A DNA stretch of 7,628 nt from Frankiales bacterium. GTDB taxonomy: Bacteria > Actinomycetota > Actinomycetes > Mycobacteriales > SCTD01. A program made the translations under genes and the position numbers. The DNA is taken from the NCBI GenBank assembly GCA_025966295.1, contig JAOPVD010000045.1, positions 1-7,628 on the forward strand. The letters run 5' to 3'. Of the stretch, positions 1-6,306 are shown one piece after another (positions within the stretch are counted from its first letter, which is position 1; every line of letters begins with the position of its first letter). The notes beneath the pieces were generated by a model. That model saw only the letters and a list, made by a program, of their open reading frames with translations, was not told the origin of the DNA and ran no database searches.

Positions 1-53
1 CGCCCCCCGGCGCGCGTCGCGGTACGCACCCGACGGTTCTCCAGCTCGACCCC

Positions 54-1499
54 ATGACGGCTGAGTACTGCACCTACGAAGCCTGCGAGGGGCTGCTGGT
101 GCTGGCCCCGGAGCTGAGCGCCGGACGACGAGCGGTGCCGTGGGCCCGGCCGCTGCTGCTCACCGTCGTCCTCGCCTTCCTGGGCGCAGCGGTCGCGTGG
201 CCGCGGCCGGCGCTCGTCACCGGCACGGCCCTGTCGATCTGCATCTACTCCGCCGCCCTCGTCTACCGGTCCTGGCTGTTCACGCACTCCTTCGACGCGG
301 GCAGCGTGGAGTCGATCAGCGACGCGGAGGCGCTGGCCCTGCCGGAGGCCGCGCTTCCGACGTACACGGTCATGGTGCCCGCCTATCGCGAGCCGACCAT
401 CATCGCCGAGCTGGTACGCCGGCTCGAGCTGCTGGACTACCCCCACGCCAAGCTCGACGTGCAGCTGCTGCTCGAGGACGACGACCTGCCGACCATCGCC
501 GCCGCGCTCGAGATCGTCACCGAGCTGCCGGTCCAGATCATCCTCGTCCCGGCGTCCATGCCGCGGACCAAGCCGAAGGCCTGCAACTTCGGGCTGCAGC
601 TCGCCCGCGGCGACTACGTCGTCATCTTCGACGCCGAGGACCGACCCGAGCCGCTGCAGCTGCGCCGCGCGGTCGCCGCGTTCAGCCGGCTCGGGCCGGA
701 GGTGGCCTGCCTGCAGGCCCGGCTCGACTACTACAACGGACGGCAGAACATCATCACCCGCTGGTTCGAGGCCGAGTACCTGGTCTGGTTCCGGCACATG
801 CTGCCGGGCGTCGTCGCCACCGGTGGCACCGTGCCGCTGGGCGGGACCTCCAACCACCTGCGCCGGTCGGCGCTGGAGGTCGCCGGCGGGTGGGACGCCC
901 ACAACGTGACCGAGGACGCCGACCTCGGGATCCGGCTGGCCCGGCTCGGCTACCGGGTGGGCGTGCTCGACTCGGTGACGGAGGAGGAGGCCAACTCCGA
1001 CTTCGTGAACTGGGCCAAGCAGCGGTCGCGCTGGTACAAGGGCTACCTGCAAACCGCCCTGGTGCACCTGCGTCACCCGCGCGCCCTGCATCAGCAGCTC
1101 GGCACCCGAGGGATGCTCGGCTTCGTCATGCTGGTGGCCGGGACGCCGCTGCTCGCGCTGCTCAACCCGGTGTTCTGGACGCTGTCGCTGCTCTACCTGC
1201 TCACCGCCTCCGAGGAGATCGCAGCGCTGTTCCCACCCGCGGTGTACTACGCCGCCCTGCTGTGCTGGCTCCTCGGCAACAGCTCGATCGTGTACGCGAG
1301 CCTGCTCACCGCCCGCCTCGCCGACCGGCCGCACCTGGTGCTCGCTGCGCTGCTGTCGCCGCTGTACTGGGTGATGATGAGCGTGGCGGCCGTCAAGGCG
1401 GTCGTGCAGCTGGTGCAGGACCCGTCGTACTGGGAGAAGACCACCCACGGGCTGCTCGCCCGGCACGTGCACGTGGAGCAGGACCATGCCGCCGCTTGA
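54..1499 (+). CDS. Family 2 (GT-A fold) processive-type membrane glycosyltransferase
   Basis: Predicted inner-membrane glycosyltransferase that would transfer sugar from a nucleotide sugar to a growing glycan, like cellulose-synthase or NfrB-type GT2 enzymes. A hydrophobic N-terminal pair of helices lies at about residues 32-75. The catalytic domain begins at YTVMVPAYREP (104-114). The metal-binding motif is the DAED of IFDAEDRPEP (D193/D196), followed by GGTSNH (263-268), the catalytic TED (286-288) in VTEDADLG, and the QxxRW signature QRSRW (323-327). About three more membrane segments follow (350-383, 394-420, 428-454), and the protein ends with the family-typical SYWEKTTHGL. All key residues are intact. 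Start: the ATG at 54 has no clear Shine-Dalgarno and the frame is open to the left edge, so the true start may lie outside the window. The stop overlaps the next gene by 14 nt, implying one operon. The exact sugar cannot be told from sequence. Confidence 0.93.
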   Translation: MTAEYCTYEACEGLLVLAPELSAGRRAVPWARPLLLTVVLAFLGAAVAWPRPALVTGTALSICIYSAALVYRSWLFTHSFDAGSVESISDAEALALPEAALPTYTVMVPAYREPTIIAELVRRLELLDYPHAKLDVQLLLEDDDLPTIAAALEIVTELPVQIILVPASMPRTKPKACNFGLQLARGDYVVIFDAEDRPEPLQLRRAVAAFSRLGPEVACLQARLDYYNGRQNIITRWFEAEYLVWFRHMLPGVVATGGTVPLGGTSNHLRRSALEVAGGWDAHNVTEDADLGIRLARLGYRVGVLDSVTEEEANSDFVNWAKQRSRWYKGYLQTALVHLRHPRALHQQLGTRGMLGFVMLVAGTPLLALLNPVFWTLSLLYLLTASEEIAALFPPAVYYAALLCWLLGNSSIVYASLLTARLADRPHLVLAALLSPLYWVMMSVAAVKAVVQLVQDPSYWEKTTHGLLARHVHVEQDHAAA

Positions 1500-3192
1500 C
1501 ACCCTGGTGCGGGCGGCCGCCGACGAGCGACTGACCGCCCTGCCGGCACCCAGACCGGCGTCGGGGCCGACGACCGGCCGGCGGCCTGGCTCCCGCCGGC
1601 CGAGCGGGCGCGCGCTGCTCACCCTGCTCGCGTTCGCGGTCTACCTCGGCTGCGGCCTGGTGCTGGTCTACCGCTACGACGTCTACTTCATCGACGAGCA
1701 GGCCCGGGTGGCCAACGCCTACTACGTGATGTTCAGCGCCGACCCGCACCTGGCGGCGATCGGCTTCGTGTGGAACCCGCTCGTCTCGCTCTCGCAGCTC
1801 CCGTTGCTGGCGCTCTCCCCCCTCTTCCCCGACCTCGCCGCCCGGGGGCTGGCCGCCGTGATCATGGGAGCGCTGTTCATGGCGCTGGCGGTCCGGCAGC
1901 TCGACCTGCTGCTCGCCGAGCTGCACCTGTCGCGTCGCGTCCGGCTGGTCAGCGTGCTGCTGCTCGCCGCCAACCCGATGGTGCTGCTGTACGGCGCCAA
2001 CGGCATGAGTGAGTCCCTGTACCTGCTGTTCCTGCTGATGGCCACCCGTCGGCTGGCGCAGTGGCTCGAGCACGGCCGCACCTCGGCCTTGGCGCTCGCC
2101 GGGTTGGCGCTCGCGCTCGGCTACCTCACGAGGAACGAGACCACGATGGCCGCGGTCCTCGCCGCCGGTGTGGTGGTGACCGTCTCGGTGCGCCGTGCCC
2201 CCGGGAACCGGAGCCGACGCTGGGCCACCGCCCTCACGGACGCGACCGTCCTGCTGGCACCACCCGCGGCCGCCTTCGTGGCCTGGGCCGGCATCAGCTG
2301 GGTCATCGTCGGGCACCCGTTCGCCCAGGTCGCCGGCCAGTACGGCGTCGCGGCCAGCGTCCAGGCCCTGCGGGCCGACGTCACCTTCGCCCAGCGACCG
2401 GAGTACGCGCTGCACGAGGTCCTGTGGCTCGCACCCGGGTTGGCGCCCGCCGCGCTGATGGCCATCGCCCTCCTGGTCCGGCGGACACCCGGTTCGGCCC
2501 GCGCGCTGGCGGCCGCGGCGGTGCTGGGCGGCCCGCTGGCCTTCTCGATGGTGGCCGCCGTCCAGGGCAAGACCCTGGGGTGGCTGCGGTTCTACATCCT
2601 CGCGATCCCGCTGTGCTCCGTGCTCGCCATCGCCACCGCCGCCTCGGTACGGCGACGCGGCCTGCGTACCGGCGCGGTGCTGCTGGCCCTGGCGCTGGCC
2701 GCCGTCGGCATCCCCTCGGGCGCCGCCCTCCTGACCGACAAGGTGCACGCGCCTGAGGAGCACCTGCAGCTGGCGGCGCTCTGGACGCGGTACCCCGGGC
2801 CCGAGCCGCTCAGGAAGACCTTTGACGTCATGCAGGAGCTCGGCCGGACGGTGGACGGGCTCGGCGGCGTCAAGCGCACCGTCCTCATGGACAACGCGGA
2901 GTCGTGCCTGCCGTCGCTCGTCCTGCGGTCACGCCATCCGAAGCAGTTCGTCATCCCCAACGACCGGCGCTTCCAGGCCGTGCTCGCCAACCCGTTCCTG
3001 TTCCGCGTGCGGTACATCATCACCGCCCCGACCGGCGGGCTCGGCCGGAACGACGCCGTGAACATCGCCTACCCCACGCTGTACGAGAGCGGCGGGGGCT
3101 TCGCCGAGCTGGTCCGCGAGTTCCGCTCCCCGCGGTGCCCGCCCTTCCGCCTGTACCGGGTGCTGCAGGCACCACCCGGGGCCGTCGGATGA
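1486..3192 (+). CDS. GT-C superfamily (PMT/ArnT-like) polytopic membrane glycosyltransferase
   Basis: Large integral membrane protein of 568 aa with about 10-11 hydrophobic helices between residues 41 and 412, then an extracytoplasmic C-terminal domain of about 150 residues. GT-C enzymes use lipid-phosphate-linked sugars and act on the outer face of the membrane. Supporting features are an acidic first loop after helix 1 (YRYDVYFIDEQAR, D65/D70/E71), the NGMSESLYLL segment (172-181) resembling the N-P-M-S-E-x-L pattern of mannosyltransferase-like proteins, TRNET (215-219), and an Arg at the membrane edge in GWLRFY (365-370). The ATG at 1486 is preceded by GGAG at 1475-1478, good spacing, so this start is favoured. 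The 14-nt overlap with the GT2 gene implies translational coupling and a shared pathway. Substrate and acceptor are unknown. It could instead be a flippase-like or catalytically inactive relative. Confidence 0.8.
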   Translation: MPPLDTLVRAAADERLTALPAPRPASGPTTGRRPGSRRPSGRALLTLLAFAVYLGCGLVLVYRYDVYFIDEQARVANAYYVMFSADPHLAAIGFVWNPLVSLSQLPLLALSPLFPDLAARGLAAVIMGALFMALAVRQLDLLLAELHLSRRVRLVSVLLLAANPMVLLYGANGMSESLYLLFLLMATRRLAQWLEHGRTSALALAGLALALGYLTRNETTMAAVLAAGVVVTVSVRRAPGNRSRRWATALTDATVLLAPPAAAFVAWAGISWVIVGHPFAQVAGQYGVAASVQALRADVTFAQRPEYALHEVLWLAPGLAPAALMAIALLVRRTPGSARALAAAAVLGGPLAFSMVAAVQGKTLGWLRFYILAIPLCSVLAIATAASVRRRGLRTGAVLLALALAAVGIPSGAALLTDKVHAPEEHLQLAALWTRYPGPEPLRKTFDVMQELGRTVDGLGGVKRTVLMDNAESCLPSLVLRSRHPKQFVIPNDRRFQAVLANPFLFRVRYIITAPTGGLGRNDAVNIAYPTLYESGGGFAELVREFRSPRCPPFRLYRVLQAPPGAVG

Positions 3193-3262
3193 CCCGACTC
3201 AGGATGCCGACGCCGACCCGGCGCCAGCCTGTTCGCGGTCTGCACCCCGCGCGCGTAAACCC

Positions 3263-4435
3263 CTAGAGCAGCAGCCAGCTCATCAGCCACATCACCGGGT
3301 CGTTGAGGGTGATGGTCTCGAACTTGCAGCTGCCGTCGTCGATGGGCATGTAGTTCCACGGCAGGAAACCGGCCGCGCCGGCCGCGAACTGCGCCTCCAT
3401 CTTGGCGGCCAGGCGGGTCGCCCGGTGGGAGCGCGAGCGGCAGCCGGCGACGCTGTCCGAGGCCGGCACGCCCACCTCGCCGACGATCAGGGGCTTGCCG
3501 AGCGCCCCGAGCTGATCGAGCCGCATCTGCAGGCCGTTCCACCGGTCACCCGGTAGCGGGCGCGGGTCCACGTAGTCGTGGTAGCTGCCGACGTCGAGCC
3601 CGGCGCTGCGGTGCACGAGCTGGTAGTCGGGACCGGAGGCGCCGCACTGCCCGCTGCCGATCATGCCCGATCCGACCAGGTGCGTGGGGTCGAGCCTCTT
3701 GAGCCGGACCCCGACGACGTCGTAGAAGCCGCGGAGGGCGTGCGCAGCCGCGCTCTGGTCCGGGCACCCGGCGTCAGGCGAGTCGGAGGCCTCCGGCTCG
3801 TTGACCGGCTCCCAGAGGCCGATGGTCGGGTTGCCCTTGTAGCGGGCGGCGACCTCGGCGACGTAGTCCCAGTACGACGCGGTCAGCGGGACATGCGGGT
3901 CCTCGCGGTAGAAGGTGCGGAAGCCGCCGCTGTACCAGGCGCGGCTCTTCCAGTGGCCGTCGTCGCAGTCGCCGCTCTGGCCGGAGAGCGCCACGACCAG
4001 GCGCTGCCCGTGCCGGGCGGCGGCGCTGATGACGCGGTCCAGTGGCCGCCAGTCGCGGGCGTGGGTCTTGACGTTGGTGACCAACCCCTGGAAGCCCCAG
4101 ACCCGGACCATGCTGTCCGGGCGCAGCGACGTGAACAGGGCGTCCATCTCGGCGTCGGACACCATCGGCCCACAGCCCGCGTTGATGCCGCGGTACGTCG
4201 TGAGCTCGTAGGCGTTGACGCCGGTGAAGCGGTAGGCGTGGCCGTCGAGCACCAGCCGGCCGTCCGCGGAGCTCACCAAGCCCATCGCCCGCGCCGGGGC
4301 CGGCGTGACCGCCGCGGCGGGCACGGGGGCGGGCGGTTCACCGAACGAGGCCGTGCTCAGCGCCAGCAGCGCCAGGGCCAGGATCCGGGTCCGGGCGGCG
4401 GTGCGCACCGGCCTGCGCCGGGCAGCGCCGGCCAA
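3263..4435 (-). CDS. Secreted glycoside hydrolase family 5 (cellulase/mannanase-like)
   Basis: Predicted exported retaining beta-glycosidase. The N-terminus has an Arg-rich n-region, hydrophobic core ILALALLALSTASFG (18-32) and a Pro/Ala-rich linker to about residue 50. The TIM-barrel follows: RVWGF with conserved Arg (R111), WEPVNEPE with acid/base E213 preceded by N212, SYHDY (H286/Y288), IVGEVG with nucleophile E320, and FLPWNY with the conserved Trp360. Six cysteines in the mature region (88, 157, 224, 264, 332, 370) could form three disulfides, fitting an exported protein. The start used is TTG at 4435, with only a weak AGG upstream. GTG at 4408 gives a more compact signal peptide and is a good alternative. 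It begins 37 nt after the LuxR-type gene on the same strand (probable operon) and converges on the GT2/GT-C pair. This suggests it trims or releases the polysaccharide they make. Substrate specificity is not determined. Confidence 0.9.
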   Translation of the reverse strand: MAGAARRRPVRTAARTRILALALLALSTASFGEPPAPVPAAAVTPAPARAMGLVSSADGRLVLDGHAYRFTGVNAYELTTYRGINAGCGPMVSDAEMDALFTSLRPDSMVRVWGFQGLVTNVKTHARDWRPLDRVISAAARHGQRLVVALSGQSGDCDDGHWKSRAWYSGGFRTFYREDPHVPLTASYWDYVAEVAARYKGNPTIGLWEPVNEPEASDSPDAGCPDQSAAAHALRGFYDVVGVRLKRLDPTHLVGSGMIGSGQCGASGPDYQLVHRSAGLDVGSYHDYVDPRPLPGDRWNGLQMRLDQLGALGKPLIVGEVGVPASDSVAGCRSRSHRATRLAAKMEAQFAAGAAGFLPWNYMPIDDGSCKFETITLNDPVMWLMSWLLL

Positions 4436-4472
4436 CGACCTGGGCGCGAGGCCGGCAGCGGTGGTACCCGAC

Positions 4473-5054
4473 TCAGGCAGGACGGGTCGTCCGCTCCATC
4501 TCCCAGCAGCACAGCTCCGCCCGGGAGCTGAGCCCGAGCTTGCCCATCACGTGGTGCAGGTGGTTCTTCACCGTCTGCTCGGCGATGCCGAGGGAGCGCG
4601 CGACGTGCCGGTTGGACAGGCCCCGCGCCACTGCCCTGACGACGTCCAGCTCACGCGAGGTCAGCTGCTCGCCGTCCCGGCGGGCCCGTTCGGCGGCCCC
4701 CGCGACGCCGTGCAGCACGTCAGCCAGCTGTCCCGGCGAGATGTCCCTGCGGATCAGGCCGGCCACGCCGGCCCGGACCGCCGCCACGACGGTGTCGTCG
4801 CGGAGCTCGTCCACGATCATGACGACTGACAGGCTGCGCAGCTCCGCCGCCAGGGCGGCCGCGCGGTCCAGCGACGGCAGGCCGGTCAGCACCACGTGTG
4901 CGTCGGTGCGTGCGGCCAGCACGGGCACGGCCACGTCGTCGTCGCAGTCGGCCACCACGGTCGCGCGTCCGGTGTTGCCCATCAGCTGGCGCAAACCGGC
5001 GCGGTAGAAGCGATTCTCGTCGGCCACGACGCACCGCACGATCTGTTCGGTCAT
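4473..5054 (-). CDS. NarL/LuxR-type regulator with degenerate receiver domain
   Basis: 193-aa protein with response-regulator layout: receiver-like domain (about 5-118) and LuxR-type helix-turn-helix (about 131-181, LTSRELDVVRAVARGLSNRHVARSLGIAEQTVKNHL read in pieces as the canonical helices). The acidic pair survives as D12/E13, but the phospho-acceptor position is Gly58 (VVLTG where active receivers have VVLLD). The switch Thr/Ser position is Val/Asp (MIVDE), and the usual K-D is R103-D104. It is therefore unlikely to be controlled by Asp phosphorylation, and no kinase gene adjoins it. Start: ATG at 5054 has a G-rich Shine-Dalgarno (AGAGGGGG) about 12 nt upstream and begins a typical receiver. 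The frame remains open further upstream, but that part looks non-coding. A weak minus-strand promoter (TTGCTC, 16-nt spacer, TATCGG; plus-strand 5135-5140 and 5113-5118) is possible. Likely co-transcribed with the GH5 gene. Confidence 0.88.
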   Translation of the reverse strand: MTEQIVRCVVADENRFYRAGLRQLMGNTGRATVVADCDDDVAVPVLAARTDAHVVLTGLPSLDRAAALAAELRSLSVVMIVDELRDDTVVAAVRAGVAGLIRRDISPGQLADVLHGVAGAAERARRDGEQLTSRELDVVRAVARGLSNRHVARSLGIAEQTVKNHLHHVMGKLGLSSRAELCCWEMERTTRPA

Positions 5055-5156
5055 CCCAGATCGCCCCCCCTCTGGAGCCCTTCGCGGCAACGCTGGCACG
5101 GCGGCGTCGGCGCCGATATCACGCAGATGGCGTAGAGCAAGGGTGGTGTCACCGGG

Positions 5157-5184
5157 CGGCCAGCGGGGCCCCCGCCGACGGCCG
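5157..5184. repeat. Nested inverted repeat in divergent intergenic region
   Basis: A perfect dyad GCGGGG-C-CCCCGC (5163-5175) lies inside outer arms CGGCC (5157-5161) and GGCCG (5180-5184). It sits 2 nt upstream of the predicted -35 box (5187) of the attenuator transcript and about 100 nt upstream of the divergent regulator gene. It could be an operator or simply a GC-rich hairpin. No function can be shown. A second dyad, GTCGG-GG-CCGAC (5195-5206), lies in the promoter spacer. The rest of 5055-5156 shows only the possible promoter of the divergent gene. Confidence 0.4.
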
Positions 5185-5186
5185 AG

Positions 5187-5216
5187 TTGACCCTGTCGGG
5201 GCCGACGTGGTGTGCT
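5187..5216 (+). promoter_or_regulatory. Predicted promoter of the attenuator/ACT-gene transcript
   Basis: TTGACC (5187-5192) closely matches a housekeeping -35 box. After an 18-nt spacer comes TGTGCT (5211-5216), a weaker -10 of the type tolerated in GC-rich actinobacteria. Transcription would start at about 5222-5224, which places +1 at or next to the leader-peptide ATG (5224). A 12-nt palindrome (5195-5206) in the spacer could bind a regulator. Positions are seen directly; promoter activity is inferred. Confidence 0.5.
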
Positions 5217-5223
5217 CTTCGGG

Positions 5224-5262
5224 ATGTCCCCCACCACCATCATCGCGAGGCGCGTCGTCTGA
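5224..5262 (+). CDS. Attenuator leader peptide MSPTTIIARRVV
   Basis: A 12-codon open frame from ATG 5224 to TGA 5260-5262 encodes MSPTTIIARRVV: two Thr (ACC), two Ile (ATC) and two Val (GTC) codons in tandem pairs. Such runs are the sensor of ribosome-mediated attenuation in threonine and branched-chain amino-acid operons. The reading frame ends inside a 10-bp RNA stem and is followed by an intrinsic terminator 18 nt later. There is no convincing Shine-Dalgarno; the predicted transcription start lies at the ATG, so translation may be leaderless. An in-frame GTG at 5212 (giving MLFG before the Met) is an alternative start with GGGG at 5198-5201, but it overlaps the predicted -10 box. Known family: ilv/thr leader peptides. 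Inference: scarcity of charged Ile, Val or Thr tRNA stalls the ribosome and lets RNA polymerase read into the ACT gene. Confidence 0.75.
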   Translation: MSPTTIIARRVV

Positions 5263-5278
5263 AAGTCGGACGACGCGC
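5250..5278 (+). promoter_or_regulatory. Attenuator stem-loop over Val-Val-stop of the leader peptide
   Basis: GCGCGTCGTC (5250-5259) pairs perfectly with GACGACGCGC (5269-5278), a 10-bp stem with a 9-nt loop. The 5' arm contains both Val codons and directly abuts the stop codon of the leader peptide, so ribosome position decides whether the stem forms. It lies 2 nt before the terminator hairpin. I did not find a clear, long competing antiterminator pairing; short options only (for example CGAGG 5246-5250 with CCTCG 5291-5295). Confidence 0.7.
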
Positions 5279-5280
5279 TA

Positions 5281-5310
5281 CCCCTGCTGCCCTCGGGCAC
5301 AGGGGTTTTT
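5281..5310 (+). terminator. Intrinsic terminator (attenuator) before the ACT gene
   Basis: CCCCTG (5281-5286) pairs with CAGGGG (5300-5305). After a single bulged C, TGCCC (5288-5292) pairs with GGGCA (5295-5299), leaving a tight loop. Five T residues follow (5306-5310). A GC-rich stem with a T-run is a textbook Rho-independent terminator, and it sits only 16 nt before the ATG of the downstream gene. That position shows it is a conditional terminator rather than a gene end. Confidence 0.85.
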
Positions 5311-5326
5311 GCTTTCTGGAGCACTC

Positions 5327-5644
5327 ATGAGACACCAGCTCGAGCTCGAGCTCACCGACAGTCCGGCCGCCTTTCCCCGGCTCGTCGCCTGCCTGCACGC
5401 GCGCGGCCTCGTCGTGGAACGGGCGCACGTGATCGGCTGCCGCTGTTCGCTGACGGTCAGCGGGACGGCGGCTGCCGAGCGGGTCGTGGCGAGCCTGGGG
5501 CGGCTCGTGGACGTGCTGTCGGTCGAGCGCGTCGACAACCCGGCCCGCACCGAGGGCACCCGCTGCGTGGTGACCCGTCAGCCCTCCCGGCGGGCGGCTA
5601 CGACCCCGCACCCGTGGGCGCGCGGCCGGGTCGGTTCCGGCTAG
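5327..5644 (+). CDS. IlvM-like stand-alone ACT-domain protein (AHAS regulatory subunit type)
   Basis: 105-aa protein. Residues 3-70 read as one ACT domain of the ACT_5/IlvM type: HQLELELTDSPAAFPRLV (strand and helix), GLVVERAHV, CSLTVSG, then the helix-strand LGRLVDVLSVERV (57-69), which resembles the LNKLVDV segment of E. coli IlvM. IlvM-type subunits bind and regulate the catalytic subunit of acetohydroxyacid synthase, the first common step of Val/Ile synthesis. The ATG at 5327 has GGAG at 5318-5321, ideal spacing. Upstream sits a leader peptide rich in Thr/Ile/Val and a terminator, strongly supporting a branched-chain amino-acid role. Residues 71-105 form an Arg/Pro-rich tail beyond the usual IlvM length (about 87 aa). 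No catalytic ilvB/ilvG gene adjoins it. The stop overlaps that of the convergent DUF305 gene. Alternative: another small ACT regulator of unknown partner. Confidence 0.78.
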   Translation: MRHQLELELTDSPAAFPRLVACLHARGLVVERAHVIGCRCSLTVSGTAAAERVVASLGRLVDVLSVERVDNPARTEGTRCVVTRQPSRRAATTPHPWARGRVGSG

Positions 5645-6297
5645 GCGCCGCGCTCGCGCAGCAGGTCCTGCATCGCCTGCACCTCGGCGGCCTGGCTCTC
5701 GGCGATGGCGCCGGCGAGCCGCCGTACCGCGGGGCGGTGGACGCGGGCCACGCCGGCCCGCGCCATGTCCACGCCCGCCTCGTGATGGGTGATCATCAGC
5801 CGGAGGAACAGCACCTCGGCCGGTCGGCCGCGCAGGCTCCGCAGCCGGTCGATCTCGGCCTGCGTCGCCATCCCCGGCATGCGCTCACCGGGCTGCAGCC
5901 CTGCCGCCTGGCCACCGCCATGACCGGCATGGCCGCCCGGTGCGCTGTGCATCCACGCCATCGGTGGCTGGCTGGAGTCGCGGGCGGGCAACCCCCAGTC
6001 GCTCAGCCAGCCCTGCATCATCCCGAGCTGGCCCTGCTGGCTGGTGAGGATGTCGTAGGCCAGGTAGCGGATCTTCGGGTCGGTGCTGGCGTCCCGCACG
6101 ATGCTGGCCATCAGCACCGCCTGCGCGTGGTGGACCGCCATGTCGCGGGCGAAGCCGGCGTCGGCGCTGTCGGTGGCGGGGGGCTGGTGACGGTGGAGGG
6201 CGAGCGCGTACCCCGCGCCGCCCGCACCGACCAGCAGCACGGCGAGCAGCAGGGCGAGCACGAAGCGCGGAGCACCCCGACCGTTGGGCTCTGTCAC
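5641..6297 (-). CDS. DUF305 family membrane-anchored protein
   Basis: 218 aa. A short cytoplasmic N-terminus, one hydrophobic helix (about 11-34, uncleaved anchor or signal peptide) and an exported DUF305 domain. The two family signatures are FARDMAVHHAQAVLMA (49-64; H56/H57) and FLRLMITHHEAGVDMA (164-179; H171/H172/E173). Between them lies a Met/His/Gly-rich stretch (about 113-143) including MAWMH and GGHAGHGGG, suggestive of metal binding. Some DUF305 proteins, such as cyanobacterial CopM, bind copper; a metal role here is inference. The start is GTG at 6297 with AAGGAG (plus-strand 6303-6308) 5 nt upstream, a strong site. That site overlaps the stop of the upstream Na+/Ca2+-exchanger remnant, so the two were probably once translationally coupled. 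The stop (5641-5643) interlocks with the stop of the convergent ACT gene. Confidence 0.92.
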   Translation of the reverse strand: MTEPNGRGAPRFVLALLLAVLLVGAGGAGYALALHRHQPPATDSADAGFARDMAVHHAQAVLMASIVRDASTDPKIRYLAYDILTSQQGQLGMMQGWLSDWGLPARDSSQPPMAWMHSAPGGHAGHGGGQAAGLQPGERMPGMATQAEIDRLRSLRGRPAEVLFLRLMITHHEAGVDMARAGVARVHRPAVRRLAGAIAESQAAEVQAMQDLLRERGA

Positions 6298-6306
6298 CGT
6301 GACTCC

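Noticed and set aside
140..1534. Second plus-strand frame (464 codons) inside the GT2 gene
   Set aside because: Arg/Ala/Pro-rich out-of-frame product; the GT2 motifs all lie in the other frame.
1393..2763. Long minus-strand open frame (456 codons) opposite the GT-C gene
   Set aside because: Translation is Gly/Gln/Arg-rich low complexity, typical of antisense to high-GC3 coding DNA. The plus-strand frame has membrane helices and a good ribosome-binding site.
3234..3251. Hairpin CGCGG/CCGCG between the convergent GT-C and GH5 genes
   Set aside because: Only 5 bp with an 8-nt loop and no T-run on either strand, so not a credible intrinsic terminator.
3578..4531. Long plus-strand open frame (317 codons) opposite the GH5 gene
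   Set aside because: It is the antisense shadow of a gene with intact GH5 catalytic motifs. Its translation is low-complexity Val/Gly/Arg without a recognisable fold.
5224..5310. Riboswitch or T-box before the ACT gene
   Set aside because: The leader is too short for a T-box or known riboswitch aptamer, and no T-box sequence was seen. The tandem Thr/Ile/Val codons explain it better as peptide-leader attenuation.
5055..5324. 90-codon N-terminal extension of the degenerate-receiver regulator
   Set aside because: The receiver fold begins at the ATG at 5054, which has a purine-rich site upstream. The extension is low-complexity and would overlap the attenuator on the other strand.
5341..5354. 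Tandem CTCGAG/GAGCTC-like repeat at the start of the ACT gene
   Set aside because: It simply encodes the LELEL strand of the ACT domain.
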